Assembly (NCBI GenBank): GCA_004557505.1
Contig: SFGZ01000006.1
Span: 62,001 to 126,000 of the forward strand
Direction of reading: 5' to 3'
Length of the DNA stretch: 64,000 nucleotides
Source: Coriobacteriaceae bacterium
GTDB taxonomy: Bacteria; Actinomycetota; Coriobacteriia; Coriobacteriales; Atopobiaceae
The notes under the pieces are model-generated. The model did no database searches. It saw nothing but the letters and a program-made list of their open reading frames with translations, and was not told the DNA's origin. Shown piece after piece: positions 24,650 through 33,579 of the stretch (positions are counted from its first letter, which is position 1; every line of letters starts with the position of its first letter). The position numbers and the translations under genes were made by a program.

Positions 24650-26992
24650 CTAGCGGTCCGGCTCGTCCTCGACCGAACGGAGCATCCCATAGTACACGTC
24701 ATCGTGCGTCATGAGCCCCAGGATGGTCATGAACTCCCGCGCCACGGGGAAGATCTCGGCGTCGAGGGATGCGCGCATGCCCTGGAAGAAGGCCTCGGAC
24801 ACCTCTTCGGTGGGGGCGATGGCGATGTCTCGCGCCGCGAGCGTCGCGCGGATCTGCTCCTCGCTGAGGGGCTCGCTCAAGGTCGTCGCGCCCTGCAGCT
24901 GTAGGACGATCGCCGAGAGCTGCGAGGCCATCTTGGTTGCTACGCCAGGCATGAAAGAGAGGGCGCGCTGGTAGCAGGCCCGTGCCGCGCGCAGGTCCTG
25001 GCAGTTCCACTTGTAGTTCGCCATGCGGATGTAGCCAAGGCCCACGCCCTCGGGATCGTGGGCAAGCTCGAGGAGGCGCCCCACCTCGGCCATTGCGTCG
25101 TCGGCGCGCCCCTCGGCGTCGAGGCACTGGGCAAGTTGCAGCCTGGAGTGGATGCTCAGGGGCGCTATCTCCACGCCGCGCCGCGCCCGCTCGGTTGCCA
25201 TGGGCACATGGCCCCCGGCAAGCGCCGCCACCGAGACGACGAGCTGCGCCTCGAGGTAGGCGTCGGGGGCGAGTCGCGTCTCGCGCAGGCCGTCCCAGAG
25301 GAGCCGGTTGTAGAGGACGCGGTCGACATAGCCGCCGAACGCGCGCCACTCGACGGTCGGCGTGTCCTCGTATGCGTGGCTCTGCTCCAAAGGCCCCAGG
25401 GCCTCGAGGGCGGTCGAGAGCGCGCCCGCCGCGTCCCTCTGCGAGAGCTGCTCCTTGGCCCTCTCCACCGCCACGGCGAGCGCGTCGCCGCTCACGAACT
25501 CGTCCTGGATCGCCTGCGGGTCACCCTCGTCGAGCGTCCCGTCGATGAGCTTGCCCGCGCATCGGCGCGCCGCTTCCCTGACGGTCGCGTCCTCGTCCCC
25601 GCCGGCAAGCTCCATGATGGCGCGGACGTTCTCCTCGGTGGAGGACGAGAGGCGTCGCGTGATCTGGGACGCCACCTCCGCCCGTTTGCCCGCCTCGGCG
25701 ATGCCGAGCTGGCTCACGCGCCCGGCGCCCAGCGCCTTCGCAAAGGGGTCGGGGAGGATGCGCTGGGAAAGCTCGACGGTCTCGTAGCGCCGCGCCGGGC
25801 AGAAGCGCTCGCCCTCCAGCGAGAAGCCCTGCCTCACGGGCGAGAGCTGGCCGTCCCGCTCGGCGATTGTGGCGCCAAAGCCGCGGTACGCACCGACGGG
25901 ATCGAAGCCTCCCGTGAGGGGCAGCTTCGAGAATCCGTCGCGGTCGAAGCACACGGAGTAGTAGCAGTCGTGGGAGCTCGGCGTGTCGACGGTGCCGGCG
26001 ACCCACACCCTCTGTATGAGCGCGCTACAGCGAAACGCGCACGCCGCGAGGAGGATGCCAATGCGGAGGTTGTAGTCGGTGGCGGCGCGACGCCGCATCT
26101 CGGGCGTTGCCGGGACGCTGCCCATGCCGTCCACCCACATGCGCGCCGGCATGACGGAGGGCGGCGTGAGGTCCACGACAAGGGCCACGTCGCCGTCGGC
26201 CACGTTCGTGCGGAAGTTCGCCTGGAGGCGGTAGGGCACCTGGAAGTGCTCGATGCCCGTCGAGATGCCCTTGCGCACAGACCACTCGCCGTCCGGACGC
26301 TCCTCCCCGCGGGTGGGGAGGCCGTCCGCGATGGTGGGGACCTGCGAGGTCACGGACGCGGCCACGCGCTGCCTGAACCTCACGAGCTCGCCTGCGGGCA
26401 CGTCGTCCGCGTCCTCGAAGAACGTCGATGCGAGAAGCGCCGCGTTGAGGGCGGCCTCGATGCGCAGCACCCCGAGCTTTGCCGCATAGCTCATCTCGGG
26501 GTCGTTGACGCGCAGGTAGAAGAGGTGTGACGTATGCGGGCGCACCACGCTCACGGAGGGCATGGCGACGCCTGGCGCGAGAAGGCCCGCGTCATCCAGC
26601 GCATCGGCGAGGAACACCTCGAGGTTCGACGGCGGGAGCGGGCCGTCGGTGGCGGGGACGATGATGGCGCCCTCGCCCCCATCGCTGCCGCCGCGCTGCC
26701 GCGAGCGGATGTCCGCCACGACAAGCCCCAGGTCCGAGAGGGGGTCATCCGAGGCCATGAGTCGCTGGGAGAGCACGTCGATGTCGAGCGTCGACGTGAC
26801 GCGGGGCCGCACCGCGTCGACGGCTGCGGCAAAGCGGGCTCCAAGGCTCGGCCCCGCGGCCACGCCCCCGGAGACGGCCGCGCCTCCGGGGGCGTGGCCC
26901 ATGGGGAGGGCCTGCCGGCCGAAGGCATGCGACAGCGCCTGCGTGAAGTCGCGCGCCCAGTGCGGCCAGCGCTCGTCGTCCGTCTCCTCCAT
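24650..26992 (-). CDS. Large TPR-containing protein of unknown function
   Basis: I do not recognise a named family for this 780-residue soluble protein. It has no signal peptide or membrane helix. The C-terminal third (about residues 530-720) holds helix pairs of TPR type, for example in LQLAQCLDAEGRADDAMAEVGRLLELA and the ARACYQRALSFMPG stretch. The N-terminal two thirds form a mixed alpha/beta region without recognisable motif, including SHDCYYSVCFDRDGF. The ATG at 26992 has GGGGAGG 6 nt upstream. It is likely co-transcribed with the HAD gene. A scaffolding role is a guess from the repeats only. Confidence 0.75.
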   Translation of the reverse strand: MEETDDERWPHWARDFTQALSHAFGRQALPMGHAPGGAAVSGGVAAGPSLGARFAAAVDAVRPRVTSTLDIDVLSQRLMASDDPLSDLGLVVADIRSRQRGGSDGGEGAIIVPATDGPLPPSNLEVFLADALDDAGLLAPGVAMPSVSVVRPHTSHLFYLRVNDPEMSYAAKLGVLRIEAALNAALLASTFFEDADDVPAGELVRFRQRVAASVTSQVPTIADGLPTRGEERPDGEWSVRKGISTGIEHFQVPYRLQANFRTNVADGDVALVVDLTPPSVMPARMWVDGMGSVPATPEMRRRAATDYNLRIGILLAACAFRCSALIQRVWVAGTVDTPSSHDCYYSVCFDRDGFSKLPLTGGFDPVGAYRGFGATIAERDGQLSPVRQGFSLEGERFCPARRYETVELSQRILPDPFAKALGAGRVSQLGIAEAGKRAEVASQITRRLSSSTEENVRAIMELAGGDEDATVREAARRCAGKLIDGTLDEGDPQAIQDEFVSGDALAVAVERAKEQLSQRDAAGALSTALEALGPLEQSHAYEDTPTVEWRAFGGYVDRVLYNRLLWDGLRETRLAPDAYLEAQLVVSVAALAGGHVPMATERARRGVEIAPLSIHSRLQLAQCLDAEGRADDAMAEVGRLLELAHDPEGVGLGYIRMANYKWNCQDLRAARACYQRALSFMPGVATKMASQLSAIVLQLQGATTLSEPLSEEQIRATLAARDIAIAPTEEVSEAFFQGMRASLDAEIFPVAREFMTILGLMTHDDVYYGMLRSVEDEPDR

Positions 26993-27116
26993 GCGGCACC
27001 TCCCCGTTGCATGCAAACCGGCACTTCAGGTTGCGTCTCTGAGTTCACCTTATACCCATGGTGCAGGAAAGATACCCAAGAGGCCGCAACGGCCAGCGGA
27101 GCGCGTGGATTCGGAC

Positions 27117-28382
27117 CTACGGCTGGCGCGGCGCGGCGCCGCCGAGGATGGGCCTGACGAAGAGGCCGCTTCTCAGCTTTGGCTCGAACCAGGTCGACTT
27201 GGGCGGCATGATGCCCCCCTCGTCCGCCACGGCCATCATGTCGGCAACCGGCGTCGCCCTCAGGGCGAAGGCAAGTCCGTCCCGGCCCGCAAGCGGCTCG
27301 AGGGCGCTGGCGTCAGGCTGGCCCCCCACGAAGCGGATGCGGGCGTCACGGCCCGGGTCCGCGATGCCAAGAATGGGGCCGAGCGCCTGGGCCTGGAGGA
27401 CGGAGGCGTCGAGCTTGCCCACTGCCCCCTGGGGGACGTCGCCCTGCCAGGCAAGCTCGCGCCAGGCGCCGTCGAGGAAGAGCCCGTAGTGGAGGGCCTC
27501 CGTGGGGCGGACGGGCGCGCCTGTGCGCCCGCCGATGGCAAAGCCCCTCACGGCGAGGCGCGAAAGCAGCTCCGCGGGCGCGAGGCCCGCGGTGTCCGCC
27601 ACCACGCGGTCGTAGGGGAGGGTCATGAGCTGGCTCTCGGGGAAGAGCACGGCGAGGAGGTAGTCGCAGGGCTCGGTGCCCGGCGCGCCCATGGCGTCCC
27701 CGTGGGCCTCGCGGAGCGCCCCGCGCACGCGCGCCGCGGCCGCCGCGCGATGGTGGCCGTCGGCGATGTAGGCGCGCGGGACGAGCGCCAGCATCGTGCG
27801 CAGGGCGTCAACCGCCGCGGGCCTGCCAACGCGCCACACGGTCTCGCGCAGGCCCTCGGCGTCGGTGAAGTCGTAGAGCGGGTTTGCCGTCGCGGCGGCG
27901 GAGACGATGGTCGAGAGCGTGGGGTCGTCGCGGTAGGCGAGGAGCACGGGGCCGGTCTGGCAGCCGGTGGCGGCGATGTGGTCCGCGCGGTCCCTTTCGT
28001 CCACGGGCCGCGTGAGCTCGTGGCGCCGGATGACGCCCGACTCGTAGTCGCCAACCGAGAGGGCGGCGACGATGCCCGTCTGCTCGTGTCCGCCCCCACT
28101 CAGGCGGTACAGGTAGTAGCAGGGGTCCCCGTCCCGCACGAGGGTGCCGTCGGCCACGCGGTCGGCAAGGAGGCCCGCGGCCCTCTCGTAGACATCGGCG
28201 GCGTGCATGTCGTGGGAGGGGGCAAACGCGGTCTCGGGGCGGTCGATGGCAAGGAAGGAGCGAGGCCTTCTGGCCACGGCCTCGCGGGCCTCCTCCCGCG
28301 TGAAGACGTCATAGGGCAGTGACGCGAAGTCCTGGGCCCTCTCGGGCCGAGGCCTGTAGCACACGAACGGCTCTGCGCGCAT
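27117..28382 (-). CDS. DUF1015 family protein (SerK-like)
   Basis: A 421-residue soluble protein with the conserved DUF1015 core YIADGHHRAAAA, the LPYDVFTREEARE opening and the TGCQTGPV and LPYDRVV stretches. Archaeal members of this family (SerK) are free serine kinases, while bacterial members mostly lack assigned function. The family is often near serine or one-carbon genes, but none are adjacent here. AAAGGAG precedes the ATG by 5 nt. Family assignment is firm; activity is not. Confidence 0.85.
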   Translation of the reverse strand: MRAEPFVCYRPRPERAQDFASLPYDVFTREEAREAVARRPRSFLAIDRPETAFAPSHDMHAADVYERAAGLLADRVADGTLVRDGDPCYYLYRLSGGGHEQTGIVAALSVGDYESGVIRRHELTRPVDERDRADHIAATGCQTGPVLLAYRDDPTLSTIVSAAATANPLYDFTDAEGLRETVWRVGRPAAVDALRTMLALVPRAYIADGHHRAAAAARVRGALREAHGDAMGAPGTEPCDYLLAVLFPESQLMTLPYDRVVADTAGLAPAELLSRLAVRGFAIGGRTGAPVRPTEALHYGLFLDGAWRELAWQGDVPQGAVGKLDASVLQAQALGPILGIADPGRDARIRFVGGQPDASALEPLAGRDGLAFALRATPVADMMAVADEGGIMPPKSTWFEPKLRSGLFVRPILGGAAPRQP

Positions 28383-28531
28383 GTCGCTCCTTTGTTGCGG
28401 TCTTGATACGGGCGGGGCCCGGGCGGCTCCACACACAGATTCTAGCGCGCGGGCGCGGTGACTTAGGGTATCGTAGGTGCTTGGAAACCCGCGCGTGACA
28501 GGCAGGGGACTTCGGGACAGGGAGGGTGTCG

Positions 28532-29227
28532 ATGGCAGGTGGGAAAGCTCGTCCCCCGTTCGCTCGGGGGATGGACGTGAGTGGTCGCGGCCTTGTCATC
28601 TTTGACTTCGACGGGACGCTCTCGGACACCGTCGAGGGCATCACCTCCACCGCCCGCACGGTGCTGCGCGCCCATGGCCTCTCCGACGCCGACATGGGAG
28701 ACCTCAGGCGCATCGTGGGGCCGCCCTTTCCCGAGGCCTTCTCCATTGTCTACGGCCTCTCCGAGGAGGAGGCCGCCCAGGTCACCAGGGAGTACCGCGC
28801 CATCTACAACACGCTGGGCGCCGAGGCGTTCCCGGCCATCCCGGGCATGGCCGAGCTCGCCGACTCCCTCCGTGCCGCAGGGAAGGCCACCAGCGTGGCG
28901 TCCTCGAAGCGGGCGGCCCTGCTCGAGCGCGGCATGCGCGAGTCTGGCCTTGCGCCCCACTTCGACGTCTACCTGGGCAAGCTTAACGATGGCGGTGACA
29001 CCAAGTCGAAGACCATACGCCGCGTCATGGACCACACGGGCCTGGGACCGGGGGACGCGGTGATGGTGGGCGACAGGTTCTACGACGTTGCCGCGGCCAC
29101 AGAGGTGGGCATTCCCTGCGTGGGGGTGCGCTACGCGCGCACCTGCGAGGCGGCGGAGCTCTGGGATGCCGGGGCCGTCGCCGTCGCCGAGACCGTTGAG
29201 GATCTGCGGCGCATTCTGCTGGGGTAG
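28532..29227 (+). CDS. HAD hydrolase, phosphoglycolate-phosphatase-like
   Basis: A 231-residue HAD phosphatase. Motif I is FDFDGTLSDT, motif II VASSKR, motif III the Lys in GDTKSKTIRR, and motif IV MVGDRFYD. The layout matches PGP/Gph and pyrophosphatase PpaX types. The ATG at 28532 has GGAGGG 5 nt upstream; a GTG at 28526 overlaps that site. It is divergent from the DUF1015 gene. The substrate is unknown. Confidence 0.88.
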   Translation: MAGGKARPPFARGMDVSGRGLVIFDFDGTLSDTVEGITSTARTVLRAHGLSDADMGDLRRIVGPPFPEAFSIVYGLSEEEAAQVTREYRAIYNTLGAEAFPAIPGMAELADSLRAAGKATSVASSKRAALLERGMRESGLAPHFDVYLGKLNDGGDTKSKTIRRVMDHTGLGPGDAVMVGDRFYDVAAATEVGIPCVGVRYARTCEAAELWDAGAVAVAETVEDLRRILLG

Positions 29228-29347
29228 GTCTTCGGGCGCCCGCCGAATTCTGGTGCCCCCAGCGCAACCAGCCAGCGGATGTGGGGTAGAACAAAGGGCG
29301 TGACGGCTGCGGGACGGGGTGTCCCGCCTCTGGAGATGGGAGACATC

Positions 29348-29701
29348 ATGGCAGACTTCGACATCGCGGACGGCTTCCGCAAGCTCTTCCTGGCAAGCGT
29401 GGGCGCAGTGGCCACCACTGCCGAGAAGTCCCAGGAGGTCATCGACGGCTTCGTGAAGAAGGGCGAGCTCACGGTTGCCCAGGGCAAGGCCATCAACGAG
29501 GAGCTCACCCGCAAGGCGAAGGAGGTCATGAGCGACGCCTCCGACGCCAGCCTGCGCGCAAAGATGGAGGCCATGACCCCCGAGGAGCGCGCGGAGTTCG
29601 CAAAGAAGGTCGCCTCCATGGCGTCTGACATCGACGCGGGCGCCGTCGAGCCGGATTCCGTCGAGGACGCCCCCTCCGACGACGGTGACGCCAAGGAGTA
29701 G
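29348..29701 (+). CDS. Phasin-like small helical protein
   Basis: A 117-residue protein with FRKLFLASVGAVATTAEKSQEVIDGFVKKGELT, a pattern seen in PHA-granule-associated (phasin/PhaF-like) regulators of Firmicutes and Actinobacteria, and an acidic C-terminal tail. It lies 5 bp before the UbiB-type kinase gene and is surely co-transcribed; this pairing recurs in other genomes as far as I recall. In organisms without PHA the role is unknown, perhaps membrane or lipid related. Confidence 0.75.
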   Translation: MADFDIADGFRKLFLASVGAVATTAEKSQEVIDGFVKKGELTVAQGKAINEELTRKAKEVMSDASDASLRAKMEAMTPEERAEFAKKVASMASDIDAGAVEPDSVEDAPSDDGDAKE

Positions 29702-29706
29702 AACCT

Positions 29707-31470
29707 GTGCCCGAGGCTCGCGACAACAGCGGGGACGCAAGGGGGAGCTCGCCACGCACCAGTGACGAGCTCCTTGATGCGTGGTACAAGAGCGTGAGCG
29801 AAGAGGGCTTCGAGGACGACGACTCGCAGACCATCGGCATCTTCGGCGGACGCAGGAAGACGTCAGACGGCTACGAGTCGTCGCGCGGAGCCCGACTGAA
29901 CCGCATGTGCGAGATCCTCTCGATCGTGCGTCGCTACGACATCTTCCACGGCCTTACCCCCAAGAGCCTGCGGCACATGCTCGAGGAGCTGGGCCCGACC
30001 TTCGTGAAGGCCGGCCAGATCCTCTCCATGCGCTCCGAGATCCTGCCCGAGAGCTTCTGCCGCGAGCTCACCAAGCTCCGCTCCGACGTTGAGCCCATGG
30101 ACCGCGAGACGGTGCTCCAGGCGCTTCGCGACGAGTACGAGACGCCTATCGAGGACATCTTCGACGCGATCGACGACGTCCCCCTTGGCTCTGCCTCCGT
30201 GGCGCAGGTACACAAGGCCCGCCTGGTCACGGGCGAGACGGTCGCCGTCAAGGTGCAGCGGCCGCACGTCCAGGAGACCATGGCGCAGGACATCGCGATC
30301 ATGCGCTCTCTGGTGAGCTTCGTGGACCGCTTCATGTCGGGGAGCCAGTTCCTCGACATGCAGTCGGTTGTGGACGAGCTGTGGCAGTCCTTTCGTGACG
30401 AGACGGACTTCATGGTGGAGGCCAGGAACCTCGAGGAGTTTCGTCGCAACAACGCGGACTGCGCGTTCGTGGACTGCCCCAGGCCCTATCCCAGGCTCTG
30501 CACCACGCACGTCGTGGTCATGGACTACGTCGACGGCCTCCCCATCGACAGGACCGCACGGCTGGTCTCGGCCGGCTACGACCTCGAGGAGATAGGAACC
30601 AAGCTCGTCGACAACTACACGCGCCAGATGATCGACGACGGCTTCTTCCACGCGGACCCCCACCCCGGCAACCTCATCATCCGCGGCGGACAGATCGTCT
30701 ACATTGACCTGGGAATCATGGGACGGCTCTCCTCGCACGACCGCACGGCCATGTCGGACATGGTGAAGGCCGTGGCGCTTCGGGACTCTGCGGGGCTCGC
30801 CGACGGCCTTCTGCGCTTCTCGATATCGGATACCTCGACGGTCGACCACGCCCACCTGCTGGACGACCTCGACATGATCATCGCCGACTACGGTGAGTCT
30901 GACCTCTCTGACCTGGACGTCGGCTCCTTCGTTAACTCCCTCATCTCGATGGCGAGAAAGAACGGCGTCGAGCTTCCCGGCACGGTCACCATGCTGGCCC
31001 GCTCCCTCGTCACGCTCGAGGGCGTGGTCGACGAGTTTCTCCCGGGCGTGTCAATCATCGAGATCATCTCGGCCCACATCAGGGCGCACACGACGCCCGA
31101 GGACCTCGTCAGGCGGGAGGCCAAGGGCTTCGCACGCGAGGGCATGCGCGCGGCGCATGGGCTTCTCGGGGCGGCCTCGCAGGCAGACCTCGCCATGAGG
31201 ATGCTCACGCGGGGCCAGCTTCGACTCAACCTCGACGTCGCGGGCACCGAGGACCCCATCAACGACTTCGCCCACATCGCCAACAGGCTCTCCATGAGCG
31301 TCATGGTGGCGGGCCTCTTCATCGGCTCGTCCGTGGTCTACTACGCCCGCATCCAGCCCGTCATCTTCGGCATTCCCGTCATCGGCTTCGCGGGGTACCT
31401 CGCGGCCCTCATCCTGGGGATATGGGTGGCCCGGAGCATCATCAAGGACGACCGGCGCCGCCGTCGATGA
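29707..31470 (+). CDS. ABC1/UbiB (AarF) family protein-kinase-like ATPase
   Basis: A 587-residue membrane-associated atypical kinase. The KxGQ motif is KAGQILSMRSEILP, followed by AVKVQRPHV, EARNLEEF, the catalytic-loop equivalent HADPHPGN and the metal-binding YIDLGIMG. Two hydrophobic helices at the C terminus anchor it. UbiB proteins support isoprenoid-quinone or lipid metabolism. The GTG start has GGAG 7 nt upstream. It ends convergently, overlapping the stop of the GNAT fusion gene by 29 bp. Confidence 0.93.
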   Translation: MPEARDNSGDARGSSPRTSDELLDAWYKSVSEEGFEDDDSQTIGIFGGRRKTSDGYESSRGARLNRMCEILSIVRRYDIFHGLTPKSLRHMLEELGPTFVKAGQILSMRSEILPESFCRELTKLRSDVEPMDRETVLQALRDEYETPIEDIFDAIDDVPLGSASVAQVHKARLVTGETVAVKVQRPHVQETMAQDIAIMRSLVSFVDRFMSGSQFLDMQSVVDELWQSFRDETDFMVEARNLEEFRRNNADCAFVDCPRPYPRLCTTHVVVMDYVDGLPIDRTARLVSAGYDLEEIGTKLVDNYTRQMIDDGFFHADPHPGNLIIRGGQIVYIDLGIMGRLSSHDRTAMSDMVKAVALRDSAGLADGLLRFSISDTSTVDHAHLLDDLDMIIADYGESDLSDLDVGSFVNSLISMARKNGVELPGTVTMLARSLVTLEGVVDEFLPGVSIIEIISAHIRAHTTPEDLVRREAKGFAREGMRAAHGLLGAASQADLAMRMLTRGQLRLNLDVAGTEDPINDFAHIANRLSMSVMVAGLFIGSSVVYYARIQPVIFGIPVIGFAGYLAALILGIWVARSIIKDDRRRRR

Positions 31471-32614
31471 GGCAGGCGGACCGTCTCCCTGCCTCATCGA
31501 GGATGGCTGCGACGATATCGTGGGTGAGCCCGTGGACGCCGGGCATCTTGGACTCCCGCGGCCCCGCCACGTTGAGCGTCATGCCGCCCGTGCGAAGCGA
31601 CCGGAGCCACGCAAGGGCCTCGGCTGCGTTTTCGTCCACGCTACCCCCCTCAAGGACCAGTACGGGCCGACCCATACGTTCGGCAAAGATGGCCGTCATC
31701 TCCGTGCCGCTCCTGGGCTCGAGCCCGCCGGGGGAGACGATGAGCGTCGCGTGACTGTCGCGCACGTTCCATGCCGTGCGCTCGACGTATCCCGCGCTTG
31801 GCCCCTCGCGGAGCTCCGGGTAGAGGGCGAGAAGGCCCGGTGGCTTTGGTAGGTCCTCCGCAAGGCCGCCGGGAGGGCACCAGCCGCAGATGGGAACGCC
31901 CATCTCGCGCGCGGCGTCAAGCCCACCGCGGTCCGCGCCCGTCTGCCCGCCGGAGCGCACAAAGGACACGAGGGGGAGCGCATCGATGATGCACGCCGCC
32001 TCGGACTGCTGGCGCGCGATGGTCCCGGCGTCCGTCGGGTCTGCATTGAGCGAGACCTCCCACTCCTCGCGCGTGATGCGCTGGACGTGCTCCGTGTGCG
32101 TGACGCCGCGGCGGTCCACGGCGCCCTCGACGCGGTGGTGCGGACGGAGCCCCGCCTTCTTTTGGACCCGGCTGCTGCCCACGTTGCCCTCATAGTAGCC
32201 CGCGCGCACGGCGCCGAGGCCCTCGACCAAAAACGCATGGCGCAGCACCTCCCGCACGGCCTCCGTCATGTAGCCGCGGCCCCACCAGGGGCGCGCGATC
32301 CAGTAGCCTATCTCGGCCTCGCCCGCTGGCGTGCCTGCGGCGTCGTGCGGCTCGACGCGGCGCAGCGCTATCGCGCCAACCGGCTCGTCTGCCAGCGCGC
32401 CTTCGCGATGGCGTAGCGTGATGGCCCAGGAGTCCGGCACCATGAGGATGTCGCGCAGCACCTCCCGGCTTTCCTCGGGCGACTGGTGGGGCGCCCAGCC
32501 CGCGCGCGGCCCCACCTCGGGGTCGCTTGCGTAGCGGTAGAGCGCGCCGGCGTCCCCCTCGCGCCAGGGGCGCATGGAGAGACGTGCCGTCGTGAGCGTA
32601 GTTGGCGAGCGCAT
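31442..32614 (-). CDS. GNAT acetyltransferase fused to molybdenum-carrier (SLOG-like) domain
   Basis: A 390-residue two-domain protein. Residues 1-185 form a RimJ/RimL-type N-acetyltransferase (TTARLSMRPWREGDA; EIGYWIARPWWGRGYMTEA, the acetyl-CoA loop; EGNVGSSRVQKKAGL). Residues 216-390 match the putative molybdenum carrier family: SGGQTGADRGGLDAA, GGxCPPGG, ERTAWNVRDSHATLI and the GT pocket. The second family has a Rossmann-like fold related to nucleotide-binding LOG/DprA proteins. Each domain is usually a separate protein. AGGAGG lies 6 nt before the ATG. No stop or frame change separates the parts. The joint role is unknown, perhaps modification of a nucleotide or a metabolite bound by the second domain. 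Confidence 0.85.
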   Translation of the reverse strand: MRSPTTLTTARLSMRPWREGDAGALYRYASDPEVGPRAGWAPHQSPEESREVLRDILMVPDSWAITLRHREGALADEPVGAIALRRVEPHDAAGTPAGEAEIGYWIARPWWGRGYMTEAVREVLRHAFLVEGLGAVRAGYYEGNVGSSRVQKKAGLRPHHRVEGAVDRRGVTHTEHVQRITREEWEVSLNADPTDAGTIARQQSEAACIIDALPLVSFVRSGGQTGADRGGLDAAREMGVPICGWCPPGGLAEDLPKPPGLLALYPELREGPSAGYVERTAWNVRDSHATLIVSPGGLEPRSGTEMTAIFAERMGRPVLVLEGGSVDENAAEALAWLRSLRTGGMTLNVAGPRESKMPGVHGLTHDIVAAILDEAGRRSACLIDGGAGRP

Positions 32615-32720
32615 GGGGCCCTCCTGGTGACGCGATGTCGAATGCCCCCCACAATAGCGCAAGGCGCGGGTTCGTGGAAAGGGCGATGCGAGCGAGGCGC
32701 ACGCGGTTCGCGGCGGCCCC

Positions 32721-33563
32721 CTACAGCTCGTAGAACCGCGGCTCGCCACGCTCGAACGTGCATGCCTGCGAGAACCCCACCGTGCGCAGGAGGTCCTGGG
32801 CAACTCGCAGGTAGGCACCGAGGTGCTCCGGCCTGTGCGAGTCTGACCCCAGCGTGACGATGCGCCCGCCGAGGTCGCGGTAGAGGCGCAGCACGTCACA
32901 GGTTGGCTGCGGCCCTCCCAGTCCGTAGCGCCAGCCAGAGGTGTTTACCTCTATGCCACGGCCGTCGGCTATCACGCGCGAGAGGATCTCCGCCACGATG
33001 CCGCGGACGAACGAGAAGGGAAGCGGTCCGCCCGGTGTGGGGTCGTAGCGCCTGATGAGGTCGAGGTGGGCAACAACGGAGTAGCCGCGGAACCGCTCGA
33101 CCACGCCAAGAAGCTCCTCGTAGTACGCCATCGTGAACTCCTCCTGCGTGCGCCCCTCCTGGAACGCGCCGTCCCAGAACTCGCGGTCGCCCACCTGGTG
33201 AATGGAGAGCAGCGTGAAGTCAAGCCGGCTCCCGTACCTCTCGAGCAGGCGCTCGTACGCGGGGATGGTGTGGGTCTGCACGCCCAGCTCGAGCCCGCGC
33301 GCCATGCGGACCTGCGTGCCATAGCGCTCCCGCATGCGGTCGAGCTCGTCGAGGTAGGCGGGGTAGGGGCAGTTGGTGACGGGGTGGCCGTCCTCGAAGC
33401 GCGCGCCCCTCGGCTGGTCCCAGTCCGGCTTCACGCCGTAGTCCACGTGCTCCGTGAAGCACAGCTCGTCGAGGTTGGTGCGAATGGCGTCTCGCACGAC
33501 CTGCTCCATGGGATAGGTCGAGTCATCCGAGTACGCGGAGTGGACGTGATAGTCAGCGAGCAT
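32721..33563 (-). CDS. hisK: Histidinol-phosphatase, PHP family (HisJ/HisK)
   Basis: A 280-residue PHP-type phosphatase that converts histidinol phosphate to histidinol in histidine synthesis. Metal-binding motifs are DYHVHSAYSDDS, FTEHVDYG, SIHQVGD and GSDSHRPEHL. GAGGAAGG precedes the ATG at 33563. No other his gene is adjacent, so a different phosphoester substrate is possible, but the size and motifs fit HisK of Gram-positives. Confidence 0.85.
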   Translation of the reverse strand: MLADYHVHSAYSDDSTYPMEQVVRDAIRTNLDELCFTEHVDYGVKPDWDQPRGARFEDGHPVTNCPYPAYLDELDRMRERYGTQVRMARGLELGVQTHTIPAYERLLERYGSRLDFTLLSIHQVGDREFWDGAFQEGRTQEEFTMAYYEELLGVVERFRGYSVVAHLDLIRRYDPTPGGPLPFSFVRGIVAEILSRVIADGRGIEVNTSGWRYGLGGPQPTCDVLRLYRDLGGRIVTLGSDSHRPEHLGAYLRVAQDLLRTVGFSQACTFERGEPRFYEL

Positions 33564-33579
33564 GCTGCCGCCTTCCTCT

